Part shown: piece by piece, positions 1 to 6,540 of the stretch
How positions within the stretch are numbered: the stretch's first letter is position 1
Layout of the letters: the number at the start of each line of letters is the position of its first letter
Program-made: the position numbers and the translations under genes
The notes under the pieces: generated by a model
Told to the model about the DNA's origin: nothing
Database searches by the model: none
Seen by the model: only the letters and a program-made list of their open reading frames with translations
Assembly (NCBI GenBank): GCA_900540635.1
Contig: UQGU01000030.1
Coordinates: 1-28,972, forward strand
Length of the DNA stretch: 28,972 bases
DNA from: an uncultured Eubacteriales bacterium
Lineage (GTDB): Bacteria > Bacillota > Clostridia > Oscillospirales > Oscillospiraceae
Direction: 5' to 3'

Positions 1-55
1 ACCTATGACCTTCCGCACGTCAAGCGGATGCTCTAGCCAGCTGAGCTAATCGTCC
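1..55 (-). tRNA. tRNA-Val (GAC), 3' part outside the window
   Basis: Read on the minus strand, the first 55 bases fold as the 5' two thirds of a tRNA. The acceptor strand begins GGACGAT, the D stem is GCTC/GAGC, and the anticodon stem TCCGC/GCGGA closes the loop TTGACGT, giving anticodon GAC at positions 19-21 (plus-strand gtc). A five-base variable loop and the start of the T stem follow before the window edge. The anticodon assigns valine (GUC/GUU codons). The T arm and acceptor 3' strand are not visible, so the 3' end cannot be checked. Confidence 0.93.
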
Positions 56-85
56 ATCTTCCGAAGCACACTCGGAACAGTAGGG

Positions 86-114
86 ATTATATCGTATTAT
101 GTAAGAAAAGTCAA
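86..114 (-). promoter_or_regulatory. Promoter of the tRNA-Val gene
   Basis: On the minus strand a consensus-like sigma-A promoter, TTGACT (109-114), is separated by 17 bp from a perfect TATAAT (86-91). Transcription should start near 79, about 24 bases before the mature tRNA 5' end. The leader between them can form a TTCCGA/TCGGAA hairpin. Confidence 0.85.
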
Positions 115-123
115 GCACTATTT

Positions 124-654
124 TCAGAAATTTACGTCTGCATCCTTCGGGCTGAGGGTTTCCAGCAGGGTGTCCATGATCTGGCGGCAGGAATCCGGCC
201 AGGGGTAGCTGTCGGTTTCAAAGCCCGCATTGCCCATCAGGTCCTTGGCCGTGGTGCTGTAGAGGGCCTCATAGGTATCCCGGATCAGGGAGAAAACCCG
301 GACCATCTCCTGCGCATCCTGGCCCTGGAGCCAGGTGGTCAGCGCGGCGTTCATCTCATTTTCCGTCAGGCCCGTGGACTTGCACCAGTCCAGGAGCTTG
401 GCCGTATAGGGCACCGCCGTCATGGTGCAGCCTGCGGTGCCGGGGAACACGTTGTCAACGATCTGGTCCAGCACCTTCGTCAGGTCCTCTGCCCCCTGGG
501 TCTGTACGGCGGCCACGGTGGTCTTGGTCTGGGCCTCCGGCATGGTTGCAATGGTCGTGGGGGCAGGTCCGGTTCCCCTGCTCTGGCAGGCAGCCATACT
601 CAGCACCAGCGTGCAGGCCAGCACACCGGTTCCCACCTTTTTTATAGAAAGCAT
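124..654 (-). CDS. Small lipoprotein of unknown function
   Basis: This encodes a 176-residue exported lipoprotein. The N terminus has Lys5-Lys6, a hydrophobic stretch and the lipobox SMAAC with the lipidated cysteine at residue 23. A low-complexity Thr/Ala/Pro linker follows (about residues 28-55). The rest is a soluble helical region with no motif I recognise, ending with a conserved-looking PWPDSC segment. The open frame continues 27 codons further upstream, but the ATG at 652-654 is chosen because GGAGGG lies 6 bases before it and it puts the signal peptide at the start. It is a single-gene unit with its own promoter (716-743). The tRNA-Val gene follows it on the same strand and has a separate promoter. 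No function can be assigned. Confidence 0.85.
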   Translation of the reverse strand: MLSIKKVGTGVLACTLVLSMAACQSRGTGPAPTTIATMPEAQTKTTVAAVQTQGAEDLTKVLDQIVDNVFPGTAGCTMTAVPYTAKLLDWCKSTGLTENEMNAALTTWLQGQDAQEMVRVFSLIRDTYEALYSTTAKDLMGNAGFETDSYPWPDSCRQIMDTLLETLSPKDADVNF

Positions 655-670
655 TTTATACCCTCCGTTG

Positions 671-692
671 ATTCGGTTACCAATTCGGTTAC
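671..692 (-). repeat. Tandem 10-bp direct repeat in the lipoprotein leader
   Basis: ATTCGGTTAC occurs twice (671-680 and 683-692) with a 2-bp spacer, giving a 12-bp period. It lies between the promoter -10 box (716-721) and the ribosome site of the lipoprotein gene, in the position of a downstream operator or an mRNA binding site. No regulator is identified. Confidence 0.5.
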
Positions 693-715
693 ATAATTCA
701 AAGATTACAAATTGT

Positions 716-743
716 ATTATATCGAATTTCTTCACAAAATCAA
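716..743 (-). promoter_or_regulatory. Promoter of the lipoprotein gene
   Basis: On the minus strand TTGATT (738-743) and TATAAT (716-721) are separated by 16 bp. Transcription would start near 709, leaving a leader of about 55 bases that includes the direct repeat at 671-692 and the GGAGGG ribosome site. Confidence 0.75.
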
Positions 744-905
744 CAGGTATTTTTGATTCTTAACGTAATTTTAAGAAACACAGAAGATTTTTCGTGCTAT
801 GTATTTCATCTTCTTAAGTTTGTATTTTCGTTGTTATGGTAACATTTCGTTTTCCTAAAATGACATTTTTTATCTTTTTGAATATCCAAGCACAACGATA
901 GCGGC
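744..905. other. AT-rich intergenic stretch with a TTCTTAA-type motif
   Basis: No gene is seen here. The stretch is much more AT-rich than its surroundings. It holds TTCTTAA (757-763) and, after 4 bases, ATTTTAA (768-774), an 11-bp-period pair just upstream of the -35 box of the lipoprotein promoter. The same stretch also reads as an inverted repeat, TTCTTAA/TTAAGAA (757-763 and 771-777). A similar pair lies upstream of the response regulator promoter near 9433-9450. Confidence 0.4.
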
Positions 906-949
906 AAAAACTGCCTCAGATGATCCGTTCGGTCATTTGAGGCAGTTTT
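906..949 (-). terminator. Rho-independent terminator after the sugar kinase
   Basis: A long stem is formed by AAAACTGCCTCA-GATGA and its near-perfect complement, closed by the loop TCCGTTCGG. On the minus strand the stem is followed by TTTTT. It lies 20 bases after the kinase stop codon and would end the symporter-kinase transcript. The plus-strand side also carries T residues, so it may work in both directions. Confidence 0.85.
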
Positions 950-968
950 CTCTTACTTAACGGAACAA

Positions 969-1874
969 TCAGCCCAGCTTCTGGGCGATGCGTACGCCGC
1001 CCAGGGCCGGTGAAACGGTGTTCACCACCACAGAGGCCAGCTTTTCCATGGCTTCCAATGCCTGGGCCCGGAAGCAGTCGCTCTTGAACAGGCCGCCGGA
1101 CAGGACGATTTTCAAATTCTGCTCGCCCTGGGCGCGCAGATTTTCCAGCATCCGCCCGGCGTACAGCGTCAGACTGTCCACAGCCCCCTGGCGAAGCTTC
1201 TTACACAGGGGCGACTGCGCAGTTTCCAGGACGATGGAGGCAAAGGAGGCGATCTCGTCCCCCTTGGTCAGGTTGGTGAGACGGTAGAGCATCTCTTCCC
1301 TGCCGCCGCCCTGGGGCAGCAGCTTCTTTTCCACCGCACGGAAGGTAAAGCAGTCCTCCCGGCAGCCGTCCAGCCACAGCGTCATCTCCCGCAGCAGTCG
1401 GCAGCTCATCCAGTAGCCGGAGCCAAGGTCTGAGAAGGAATAATTCCAGCCGCCGATACGCTGCGAGTGGCCCTGGCTGTCAATGCCAACCACAATGGAC
1501 CCTGTGCCCGCAATGACCACCACGCCGGGCACATCCGCTGCCGCCCAGAAGGGCAGCAGAGCATCGTTGACCACCGTGGTCTGCGCCTCCGGGAAACCGG
1601 CCTGCTGGATCATGGCCTCATAGACCACCCGGTCCGCCGGCGTATCGCAGCCGGACATTCCCCAGACGCTTCTTTGAATGTGTTCCGCCCGGAAACCGGC
1701 CCGCTCCATCTGGCGCACCAGCTCCCGCATATTGGCAAAGGCCGCAGCGTTGCCCACGGACTTGAAGCTGGTTGCCCCACCGTTCAGAGTCAGCAGGGTT
1801 TTCCCGCTGCCGTCTGCCACACACAGCTCTGTTTTGGAACCGCCGCCATCCACACCGAGAAAAAGCTTGCTCAT
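969..1874 (-). CDS. BadF/BadG-family ATPase, probable N-acetylglucosamine (amino sugar) kinase
   Basis: This 301-residue kinase belongs to the ASKHA (actin/hexokinase) fold, BadF/BadG/BcrA/BcrD group, which includes mammalian-type N-acetylglucosamine kinase and bacterial glucosamine kinases. The phosphate-1 loop GVDGGGSKTEL sits at residues 6-16, a conserved WGMSGCD segment follows, the phosphate-2/adenosine loop is VVIAGTGSIVVG, and the C-terminal adenosine motif is VLSGGLFKSD. The ATG at 1872-1874 overlaps the stop of the upstream symporter by ATGA, so translation is likely coupled. Phosphorylation of a sugar taken up by that symporter is the natural reading. The exact sugar (GlcNAc, glucosamine or another) cannot be told from sequence. 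Anaerobic dehydratase activators share the fold but carry an Fe-S cysteine pair at the dimer interface, which is not evident here. Confidence 0.85.
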   Translation of the reverse strand: MSKLFLGVDGGGSKTELCVADGSGKTLLTLNGGATSFKSVGNAAAFANMRELVRQMERAGFRAEHIQRSVWGMSGCDTPADRVVYEAMIQQAGFPEAQTTVVNDALLPFWAAADVPGVVVIAGTGSIVVGIDSQGHSQRIGGWNYSFSDLGSGYWMSCRLLREMTLWLDGCREDCFTFRAVEKKLLPQGGGREEMLYRLTNLTKGDEIASFASIVLETAQSPLCKKLRQGAVDSLTLYAGRMLENLRAQGEQNLKIVLSGGLFKSDCFRAQALEAMEKLASVVVNTVSPALGGVRIAQKLG

Positions 1875-3349
1875 TTTTCTTTCCTTTCCCGCAGTATTCC
1901 GACGATTCGGCTGTATTCCCCTTCGTCCAGAATGTAATGCTTGCAATAGAGTATATAAGAGGCCACCATGCACACCCAGGGCAGCAGGCTCATGACCAGC
2001 AGCAGACCATCGGTCTGGAAGTGAGTTGCCTCGGCCACCACGGCGTTGATCTGGCTCAGCTTCTCCGCCTCTGTCACCAGGCCCTGGCTTGCCATCTGCT
2101 CCAGCTCGGAGATGCGATTGGTATAGCCCGTAACGCCGAAGGCCAGATAGCTCAGGGTCGTCACCAGGACGATCAGAGCAGAGGCCATCTTGGTCAGGAA
2201 GGGCCGCAGGGACGCAATGATTGCCTCATCCCGGACGCCCCGCTTATATTCATTGTACTCCACCGTGTTGAGGATGGAGATCATCATCACCAGATAGAAG
2301 CAGTACTGCCCCAGATTGGAGATCATGTAGCACACGGTAATGAGCCAGAACTTTCCGGTCCCGCCCGGCAGGAAAAGCCCACCCAGAAGCATCCCAAGAT
2401 ACGCCGCACTGGCGGCGAAGACCATATACTTCATCAGGGTCTTTCTGGGCCATTTCCGGGAGATGGCCGGGTAGAACAGCATGAGGAAAGCCGTTGCCGC
2501 CACGCCGATGGTGTTGAACAGGGAGTAGAGCCCGCCCTCGTAGCCGAAGGCGAAATAAATATAGGCAGAGCCCAGGCCGCCCATGGCCAGGCCGTTGCCC
2601 ACCTGCTGCAGCAGGAAGATGAACGCGATACACAGCAGCTGGTCATTGCCCGTAACCGTATTCCAGATTTTCTTGAAGCTGACGGGAGGTGCTGCCTCCT
2701 GCATATAGCTTCTGTCCTCCCGGACACCGAAGATGGTAAAACACAAAAACACCGGCCCGATGATGCAGAACATCAGTGCCACCAGACCGTAGGCCTTCTG
2801 GGCGCTGCCGCCCAGGGTATGGCTGCCGGTGGTCAGCATGGGCACCAGGATGCCTGCCAGGGTACCGCCAACACCAGCAAAGAGCGTTGCCCGGGAGGTG
2901 AATTGGTCCCGCACCGCGCCGTCGCTGCCCAGAGACGGAATCATGCCCCAATAGGAGATATCGTGCATGGTGTAGGCAATGGAGTAGCAGAAATAGATCA
3001 CCCCAAAGAACACCACAAAGGCCCAGCCCTGGAGCTGCACATTAAAGGCCAGATACACCACCACACAGGTCAGCGCAATGCCAATGGTCAGCCACGGCTT
3101 GTACTTGCCCCATTTGGTCCGGGTCCGCTCAATGATGTTGCCCATGATGGGGTCATTCAGCGCGTCAAATATCCGGGCTGCCACCATAATGGCGGTAATG
3201 GCCATAAGCTGTCCGGCGGTCAGCTGCCTGGTAAACAGGACATACACCAGCAGGAAATTGGTAAACAACTGGTAGAGCATATCCCGGCCCACCGTGCCCA
3301 GGGGGAACAGCCAAAGGTTTCGCTTGCGATATCGATCTGCTTCGTTCAT
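1871..3349 (-). CDS. GPH-family (MelB-like) sugar:cation symporter
   Basis: This is a 492-residue polytopic transporter of the glycoside-pentoside-hexuronide:cation symporter family within the MFS. Family signatures are visible. FDALNDPIMG (about residues 61-70) contains the cation-site Asp pair, and RTRTKWGKYKPW follows it in the TM2-3 loop. The conserved SYWGMIPSL comes after TM4. About twelve hydrophobic segments are spread along the chain. An insert before the last helix (about residues 415-450, IN-rich and acidic) looks like a long loop. The start has AGGAGGG 8 bases upstream. It is the first gene of a two-gene operon with the sugar kinase, with a 4-bp stop/start overlap. The transported sugar is unknown. 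Confidence 0.9.
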   Translation of the reverse strand: MNEADRYRKRNLWLFPLGTVGRDMLYQLFTNFLLVYVLFTRQLTAGQLMAITAIMVAARIFDALNDPIMGNIIERTRTKWGKYKPWLTIGIALTCVVVYLAFNVQLQGWAFVVFFGVIYFCYSIAYTMHDISYWGMIPSLGSDGAVRDQFTSRATLFAGVGGTLAGILVPMLTTGSHTLGGSAQKAYGLVALMFCIIGPVFLCFTIFGVREDRSYMQEAAPPVSFKKIWNTVTGNDQLLCIAFIFLLQQVGNGLAMGGLGSAYIYFAFGYEGGLYSLFNTIGVAATAFLMLFYPAISRKWPRKTLMKYMVFAASAAYLGMLLGGLFLPGGTGKFWLITVCYMISNLGQYCFYLVMMISILNTVEYNEYKRGVRDEAIIASLRPFLTKMASALIVLVTTLSYLAFGVTGYTNRISELEQMASQGLVTEAEKLSQINAVVAEATHFQTDGLLLVMSLLPWVCMVASYILYCKHYILDEGEYSRIVGILRERKEK

Positions 3350-3431
3350 TCGAATACCCTCCTATTTACCTGTTCATGTATAATTTATTACAATTTCCAG
3401 CAAATTGCAACAGGCAAATTTATGCCTCCTC

Positions 3432-3460
3432 TTTACACCGGCCCCAAGTTCGACTATAAT
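3432..3460 (+). promoter_or_regulatory. Promoter of apbE
   Basis: TTTACA (3432-3437), a 17-bp spacer and TATAAT (3455-3460) match a sigma-A promoter. Transcription would start near 3467, about 64 bases before the apbE ATG. The symporter gene is divergent from the same 180-bp gap, but its own promoter is less clear. Confidence 0.8.
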
Positions 3461-3530
3461 CAAACGGAAAACCACAGATTTTGCAGCCGTTCTTCCGGAA
3501 ATTGCCCCGGAACGGCTCTATGAGGACACT

Positions 3531-4541
3531 ATGAAAAAAATTTTTGTTCTGCTGTTATCTATGCTTCTGCTGCTGTCCGGGTGCAGCACGGAAAAGAACG
3601 AAGCCTCCACCCGCTACCTGACCACCATGGATACCGTCATGACCCTGACGGCTTACGGCCCCCACCGGGAGCAGGGGCTGGATCTGGCCCAGGCGGAAAT
3701 TGAGAACCTGAACAGCCTTCTCAGCACAGGGCTGCCGGGCAGCGAGATCTCCCGGCTGAATCAGGCAGGCGCAGCGACTCTTTCTCAGGAGCCGCTGGCC
3801 CTGCTGGAGCAGGCGCTGGAGCTGTATGATTCCACCGGGGGGCTGTTTGACCCCACCGTATACCCCTTGGTCAGGCTCTGGGGATTTTATGACAAGAGCT
3901 ACCATGTCCCCACATCTGCGGAATTGGGCGACCTTCTTCCCCTGGTGGGGGCGGATCGCATCCGCATAGAGGGCAGCCGCGTCACCCTGGGGACGGGCCA
4001 ACAGATCGATCTCGGCGGCATTGGAAAGGGCTATGCATCCCAACGGGCCTGTGAAATTCTGAAGCAGGCGGGCATAGAATCGGCGCTTCTCAGCCTGGGC
4101 GGAAACATCCAGTGCATCGGTACCAAGCCCGATGGGAGCCCCTGGAACATCGGCATCCGGGATCCCTTCGGCGATGAAAGCGCACTTTATGCCGCCGTAA
4201 AGGTGGAAGATCAGGCGGTCATCACCTCCGGAGGCTACGAGCGCTTCTTTGAGGACCCGGAAACGGGCAAAATTTACCGCCACATTTTAGACCCTCGCAC
4301 GGGCTATCCCGCCCAAAGCGGCCTGAGCTCTGTTTCCATTATCACCAATGACGGCGCTCTGGGCGATGGGCTCTCCACCGCACTCTATATTATGGGGCTG
4401 GAGCAGGCCACAGAATACTGGCGCAGCCACGCCGACAGCTTTGAGGCCATCCTGATTTCCGACGATGGCACATTGTACGCCACCAGCGGACTAAAAGACC
4501 GCATTTCATCTGAGCATGAAGTTGTCTTTCTCTCCCGCTGA
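3531..4541 (+). CDS. apbE: ApbE lipoprotein, FAD:protein FMN transferase
   Basis: This 336-residue lipoprotein covalently attaches FMN, taken from FAD, to Thr/Ser residues of extracytoplasmic redox proteins such as Rnf/Nqr subunits. The signal peptide ends in the lipobox LLSGC with Cys18. Family motifs follow in order: TTMDTVMTLT at the domain start, GGLFDPTVYPLV, the flavin-binding DLGGIGKGYAS, SLGGNIQCIG, VITSGGYERFF, YRHILDPRTGYPA (Mg2+ and flavin site) and GDGLSTALYIMG near the end. An in-frame extension upstream of 3531 overlaps the promoter. The ATG used has GAGGA 5-6 bases before it and begins the signal peptide. No flavin-carrying target protein is encoded nearby, so the substrate is elsewhere in the genome. 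Confidence 0.95.
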   Translation: MKKIFVLLLSMLLLLSGCSTEKNEASTRYLTTMDTVMTLTAYGPHREQGLDLAQAEIENLNSLLSTGLPGSEISRLNQAGAATLSQEPLALLEQALELYDSTGGLFDPTVYPLVRLWGFYDKSYHVPTSAELGDLLPLVGADRIRIEGSRVTLGTGQQIDLGGIGKGYASQRACEILKQAGIESALLSLGGNIQCIGTKPDGSPWNIGIRDPFGDESALYAAVKVEDQAVITSGGYERFFEDPETGKIYRHILDPRTGYPAQSGLSSVSIITNDGALGDGLSTALYIMGLEQATEYWRSHADSFEAILISDDGTLYATSGLKDRISSEHEVVFLSR

Positions 4542-4612
4542 GCTTTTCGCAGCCGTAAACAGCATGTAAAAAAATCAATTGTAACATTTTTACGAACAGA
4601 TGTGTCCCCCGC

Positions 4613-4640
4613 TTGCGAAGAGTCAGAAACGTGCTATAAT
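4613..4640 (+). promoter_or_regulatory. Promoter of the lipid kinase-Nudix operon
   Basis: TTGCGA (4613-4618), a 16-bp spacer and a perfect TATAAT (4635-4640) precede the lipid kinase gene. The expected transcription start is near 4647, giving a leader of about 40 bases with a GAGGG ribosome site. Confidence 0.75.
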
Positions 4641-4686
4641 AGGTTTTATAAGAAGCTATGAATTGTAATATTGCGAGGGTTTTTCC

Positions 4687-5574
4687 ATGAAAAAATTGCT
4701 CTTGATCGTGAATCCCTATTCCGGGCAGAAAAAGGCCGCAAAGCTGCTTCCGGAAATCATTGCCATGTTCAACCGTGCCGACTACACCGTTCAGGTTTAC
4801 ATCACCGCCGGTCCCGGAGATGCCACCGTGGAGGCGGCCCGTGTATGCCGGGACGTGGACTTGGTGGTCTGCTGCGGCGGCGATGGCACCTTCAATGAGA
4901 CCCTGGCAGGCATCCTGGAATCAGGCCTCAATACCCCCATCGGCTACATTCCCGCCGGCTCCACCAACGATTTTGCCTCCAGCCTGAAGCTCTCCTCGGA
5001 CATTCTGGAGGCCACCCAGGACATCATTTTGGGCACTCCCGTTGCCTATGACGCAGGCAAGTTCGGCCAGCGGTACTTCTCCTATGTGGCCTCCTTCGGT
5101 GCCTTTACCCGCACCAGCTACGCCACCCCCCAGAGCATCAAAAACGCCCTGGGCCACACGGCCTACGTGCTGGAGGGCATTCAGGAGCTGTCCCAGATCC
5201 GCAAGGAGCATATCAAGATGATCATTGACGGCGAAGAGGTGGAGGACGACTTCCTCTTCGGCGCCATCTGCAACTCCACCTCTGTGGGCGGTATTCTGAC
5301 CCTGGACCCCGAGGTTGTGGATTTACAGGACAACAAGCTGGAAATTCTGCTGGTGCGGGCTCCTAAGAATCTGGCGGAGATCCACGAGTGCATCGTAGCC
5401 CTGAACACCCAGAAATACAACTGCGCCATGCTTACCTTCCGGTCCGCCACCCACATCCGCATTTTTGCCGACCCGGATATGCCCTGGACCCTGGACGGCG
5501 AGCGGGAAGAGGGCCACAGCGAAGTGGTGGTCACTCCGCAGCACCTGGCCTACCGGCTGATGAAGCGTCAATAA
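4687..5574 (+). CDS. YegS/DagK-type lipid kinase (diacylglycerol kinase catalytic domain)
   Basis: This is a 295-residue cytosolic or membrane-associated kinase of the DAGK catalytic family (YegS, BmrU, DgkB). It would phosphorylate diacylglycerol or a related lipid using ATP, recycling lipid by-products into phospholipid synthesis. The N terminus IVNPYSGQKKAAKLL carries the family's opening motif. The nucleotide loop CCGGDGTFNE lies near residues 60-69, and the second conserved motif IPAGSTNDFA follows near residues 93-102. The C-terminal half is a beta-sandwich domain of the usual size. The ribosome site GAGGG lies about 8 bases before the ATG. The downstream Nudix gene begins one base after this stop codon, so the two are co-transcribed. 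The precise lipid substrate is not determinable. Confidence 0.92.
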   Translation: MKKLLLIVNPYSGQKKAAKLLPEIIAMFNRADYTVQVYITAGPGDATVEAARVCRDVDLVVCCGGDGTFNETLAGILESGLNTPIGYIPAGSTNDFASSLKLSSDILEATQDIILGTPVAYDAGKFGQRYFSYVASFGAFTRTSYATPQSIKNALGHTAYVLEGIQELSQIRKEHIKMIIDGEEVEDDFLFGAICNSTSVGGILTLDPEVVDLQDNKLEILLVRAPKNLAEIHECIVALNTQKYNCAMLTFRSATHIRIFADPDMPWTLDGEREEGHSEVVVTPQHLAYRLMKRQ

Positions 5575-5575
5575 G

Positions 5576-6049
5576 ATGAAAAATACCACACTGTGCTATG
5601 TGACCCGGGGAGATCAGGTGCTGATGCTCCACCGGATCAAGAAGAAAAACGATATCAACCACGACAAATGGATCGGCATCGGCGGCAAATTTCTGCCAGA
5701 GGAAAGCCCGGACGAATGCCTGCTCCGGGAGGCCTGGGAGGAAACCGGCCTGACCCTGACCTCCTGGCGCTGCCGGGGCGTAGTCACCTTCCTGAACACG
5801 GAGTGCGAGGGCGAATTCATGTACCTCTTCACCGCCGACGGCTTTGAAGGGGAAATGCACCTCTGTGACGAGGGGGATCTGGAATGGGTCAGCCGGGAAT
5901 TTCTGAACAGCCTTCCCACGTGGGAAGGAGACAGGATCTTTCTGGATCTGCTGTGGCAGGATGCGCCCTTCTTTCTGCTGACCCTGCGCTACCGGGGGGA
6001 TATTCTGGAAGAGGCCGTACTGAACGGCGAGGTAATTCATAAAATTTAA
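5576..6049 (+). CDS. Nudix hydrolase (MutT/8-oxo-dGTPase-like)
   Basis: This 157-residue protein belongs to the Nudix superfamily, which hydrolyses nucleoside diphosphates linked to other groups. The 23-residue Nudix box starts at the second Gly of GIGGKFLPEES and continues into LLREAWEETGL, with the expected Gly, Glu, Arg-Glu, Glu-Glu and Gly residues all present. The N-terminal TLCYVTRGDQVLMLHR strand and the following KWIGIGGK resemble MutT/NUDT1-type 8-oxo-dGTP diphosphatases. It starts one base after the lipid kinase stop, and its ribosome site must lie within the end of that gene. A strong terminator follows at 6059. MutT-like sanitation is likely but the substrate is not proven. Confidence 0.9.
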   Translation: MKNTTLCYVTRGDQVLMLHRIKKKNDINHDKWIGIGGKFLPEESPDECLLREAWEETGLTLTSWRCRGVVTFLNTECEGEFMYLFTADGFEGEMHLCDEGDLEWVSREFLNSLPTWEGDRIFLDLLWQDAPFFLLTLRYRGDILEEAVLNGEVIHKI

Positions 6050-6058
6050 TAAAAATCG

Positions 6059-6092
6059 AAAAAGCGTTCCTTTTTAGTCGGAACGCTTTTTT
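6059..6092 (+). terminator. Rho-independent terminator after the Nudix gene
   Basis: A GC-containing stem AAAGCGTTCC/GGAACGCTTT with loop TTTTTAGTC is followed by a run of T residues (to 6092). It begins 10 bases after the Nudix stop. Because the other flank is A-rich, it could also terminate the minus-strand small gene from 6235. Confidence 0.9.
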
Positions 6093-6100
6093 GCATATAA

Positions 6101-6130
6101 AAACAAAACCCACACCCTCGAAGTGTGGTT
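6101..6130 (-). terminator. Terminator of the 27-codon small gene
   Basis: On the minus strand CCACAC (6128-6123), a 7-base loop and GTGTGG (6115-6110) form a 6-bp hairpin followed by GTTTTGTTTTT. It lies 22 bases beyond the stop codon of the small open frame at 6152-6235. Confidence 0.65.
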
Positions 6131-6151
6131 CTTGCCAATAACCTTTGAGAT

Positions 6152-6235
6152 TTATCGCTCGCTGACGCTCTGGTCGCAGTCTTCAAAAATCAGGTCATCA
6201 ATGTCCTCATTCTGGTTTGCTTTCCGCTTATCCAT
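6152..6235 (-). CDS. Putative 27-residue acidic peptide
   Basis: A 27-codon frame from ATG (6233-6235) to TAA has a complete expression context. An extended -10 promoter lies at 6267-6295, AAGGGG lies 8 bases before the ATG, and a hairpin terminator lies just after the stop. The peptide begins MDKRKANQNE, is followed by an acidic IDDLIFEDCDQ segment with a single Cys, and ends SVSER. There is no signal peptide or membrane segment. I do not recognise a family. It could be a genuine small protein or the open frame of a regulatory RNA. The close fit of promoter, ribosome site, frame and terminator is what supports it. Confidence 0.55.
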   Translation of the reverse strand: MDKRKANQNEDIDDLIFEDCDQSVSER

Positions 6236-6266
6236 TTGGCATTCCCCTTTCATTCAATTTTTCCAT

Positions 6267-6295
6267 AGTATACCACAAAAATCGGAGGCAAACAA
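6267..6295 (-). promoter_or_regulatory. Extended -10 promoter of the small gene
   Basis: On the minus strand TTGTTT (6290-6295), a 17-bp spacer and TATACT (6267-6272), preceded by TGG, form an extended -10 promoter. The predicted start near 6260 leaves a leader of about 25 bases holding the ribosome site of the 27-codon frame. Confidence 0.65.
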
Positions 6296-6333
6296 TCAAA
6301 ATAGCGTGAAGCTTCTGTGAAAAATATGTAAAA

Positions 6334-6537
6334 ATGGAGCTGTTAGAAAAGTATGTCGCTGCGAACCAGTGACCGACGTCACTGGTGTGGCAGCCCCCCG
6401 GTTGAATGGAAACAGCTTGGTTTTACCGCCAAGATGTTTGAAAATCCGGGAGATTGTGCCCGAAGGAAATACCCTTGGGGTACCACACCAGCGTGCGCGC
6501 TGGTTCGCAATGACAGTGCGTTTTCTAACAGCTCCAT
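6334..6537. mobile_element. MITE-like palindromic interspersed repeat, copy 1
   Basis: The element is 204 bp with perfect 17-bp terminal inverted repeats: ATGGAGCTGTTAGAAAA at 6334-6350 and its complement at 6521-6537. Inside each end is a second inverted pair beginning TGCGAACCAG, each arm containing its own small palindrome (CCAGTGAC/GTCACTGG on the left, CCAGCG/CGCTGG on the right). There is no coding capacity. Related copies occur at 11104-11244 and from 28903. It ends 3 bases before the sensor kinase stop codon, so its RNA hairpin could help terminate that transcript. A non-autonomous transposable element or REP-like repeat is the best description. Confidence 0.8.
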
Positions 6538-6540
6538 CTT

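Noticed and set aside
1772..3523. A 583-codon plus-strand frame opposite the symporter
   Set aside because: The composition (His/Gln-rich, no domains) is typical of the antisense frame of a hydrophobic gene, and it runs across the symporter promoter region into apbE.
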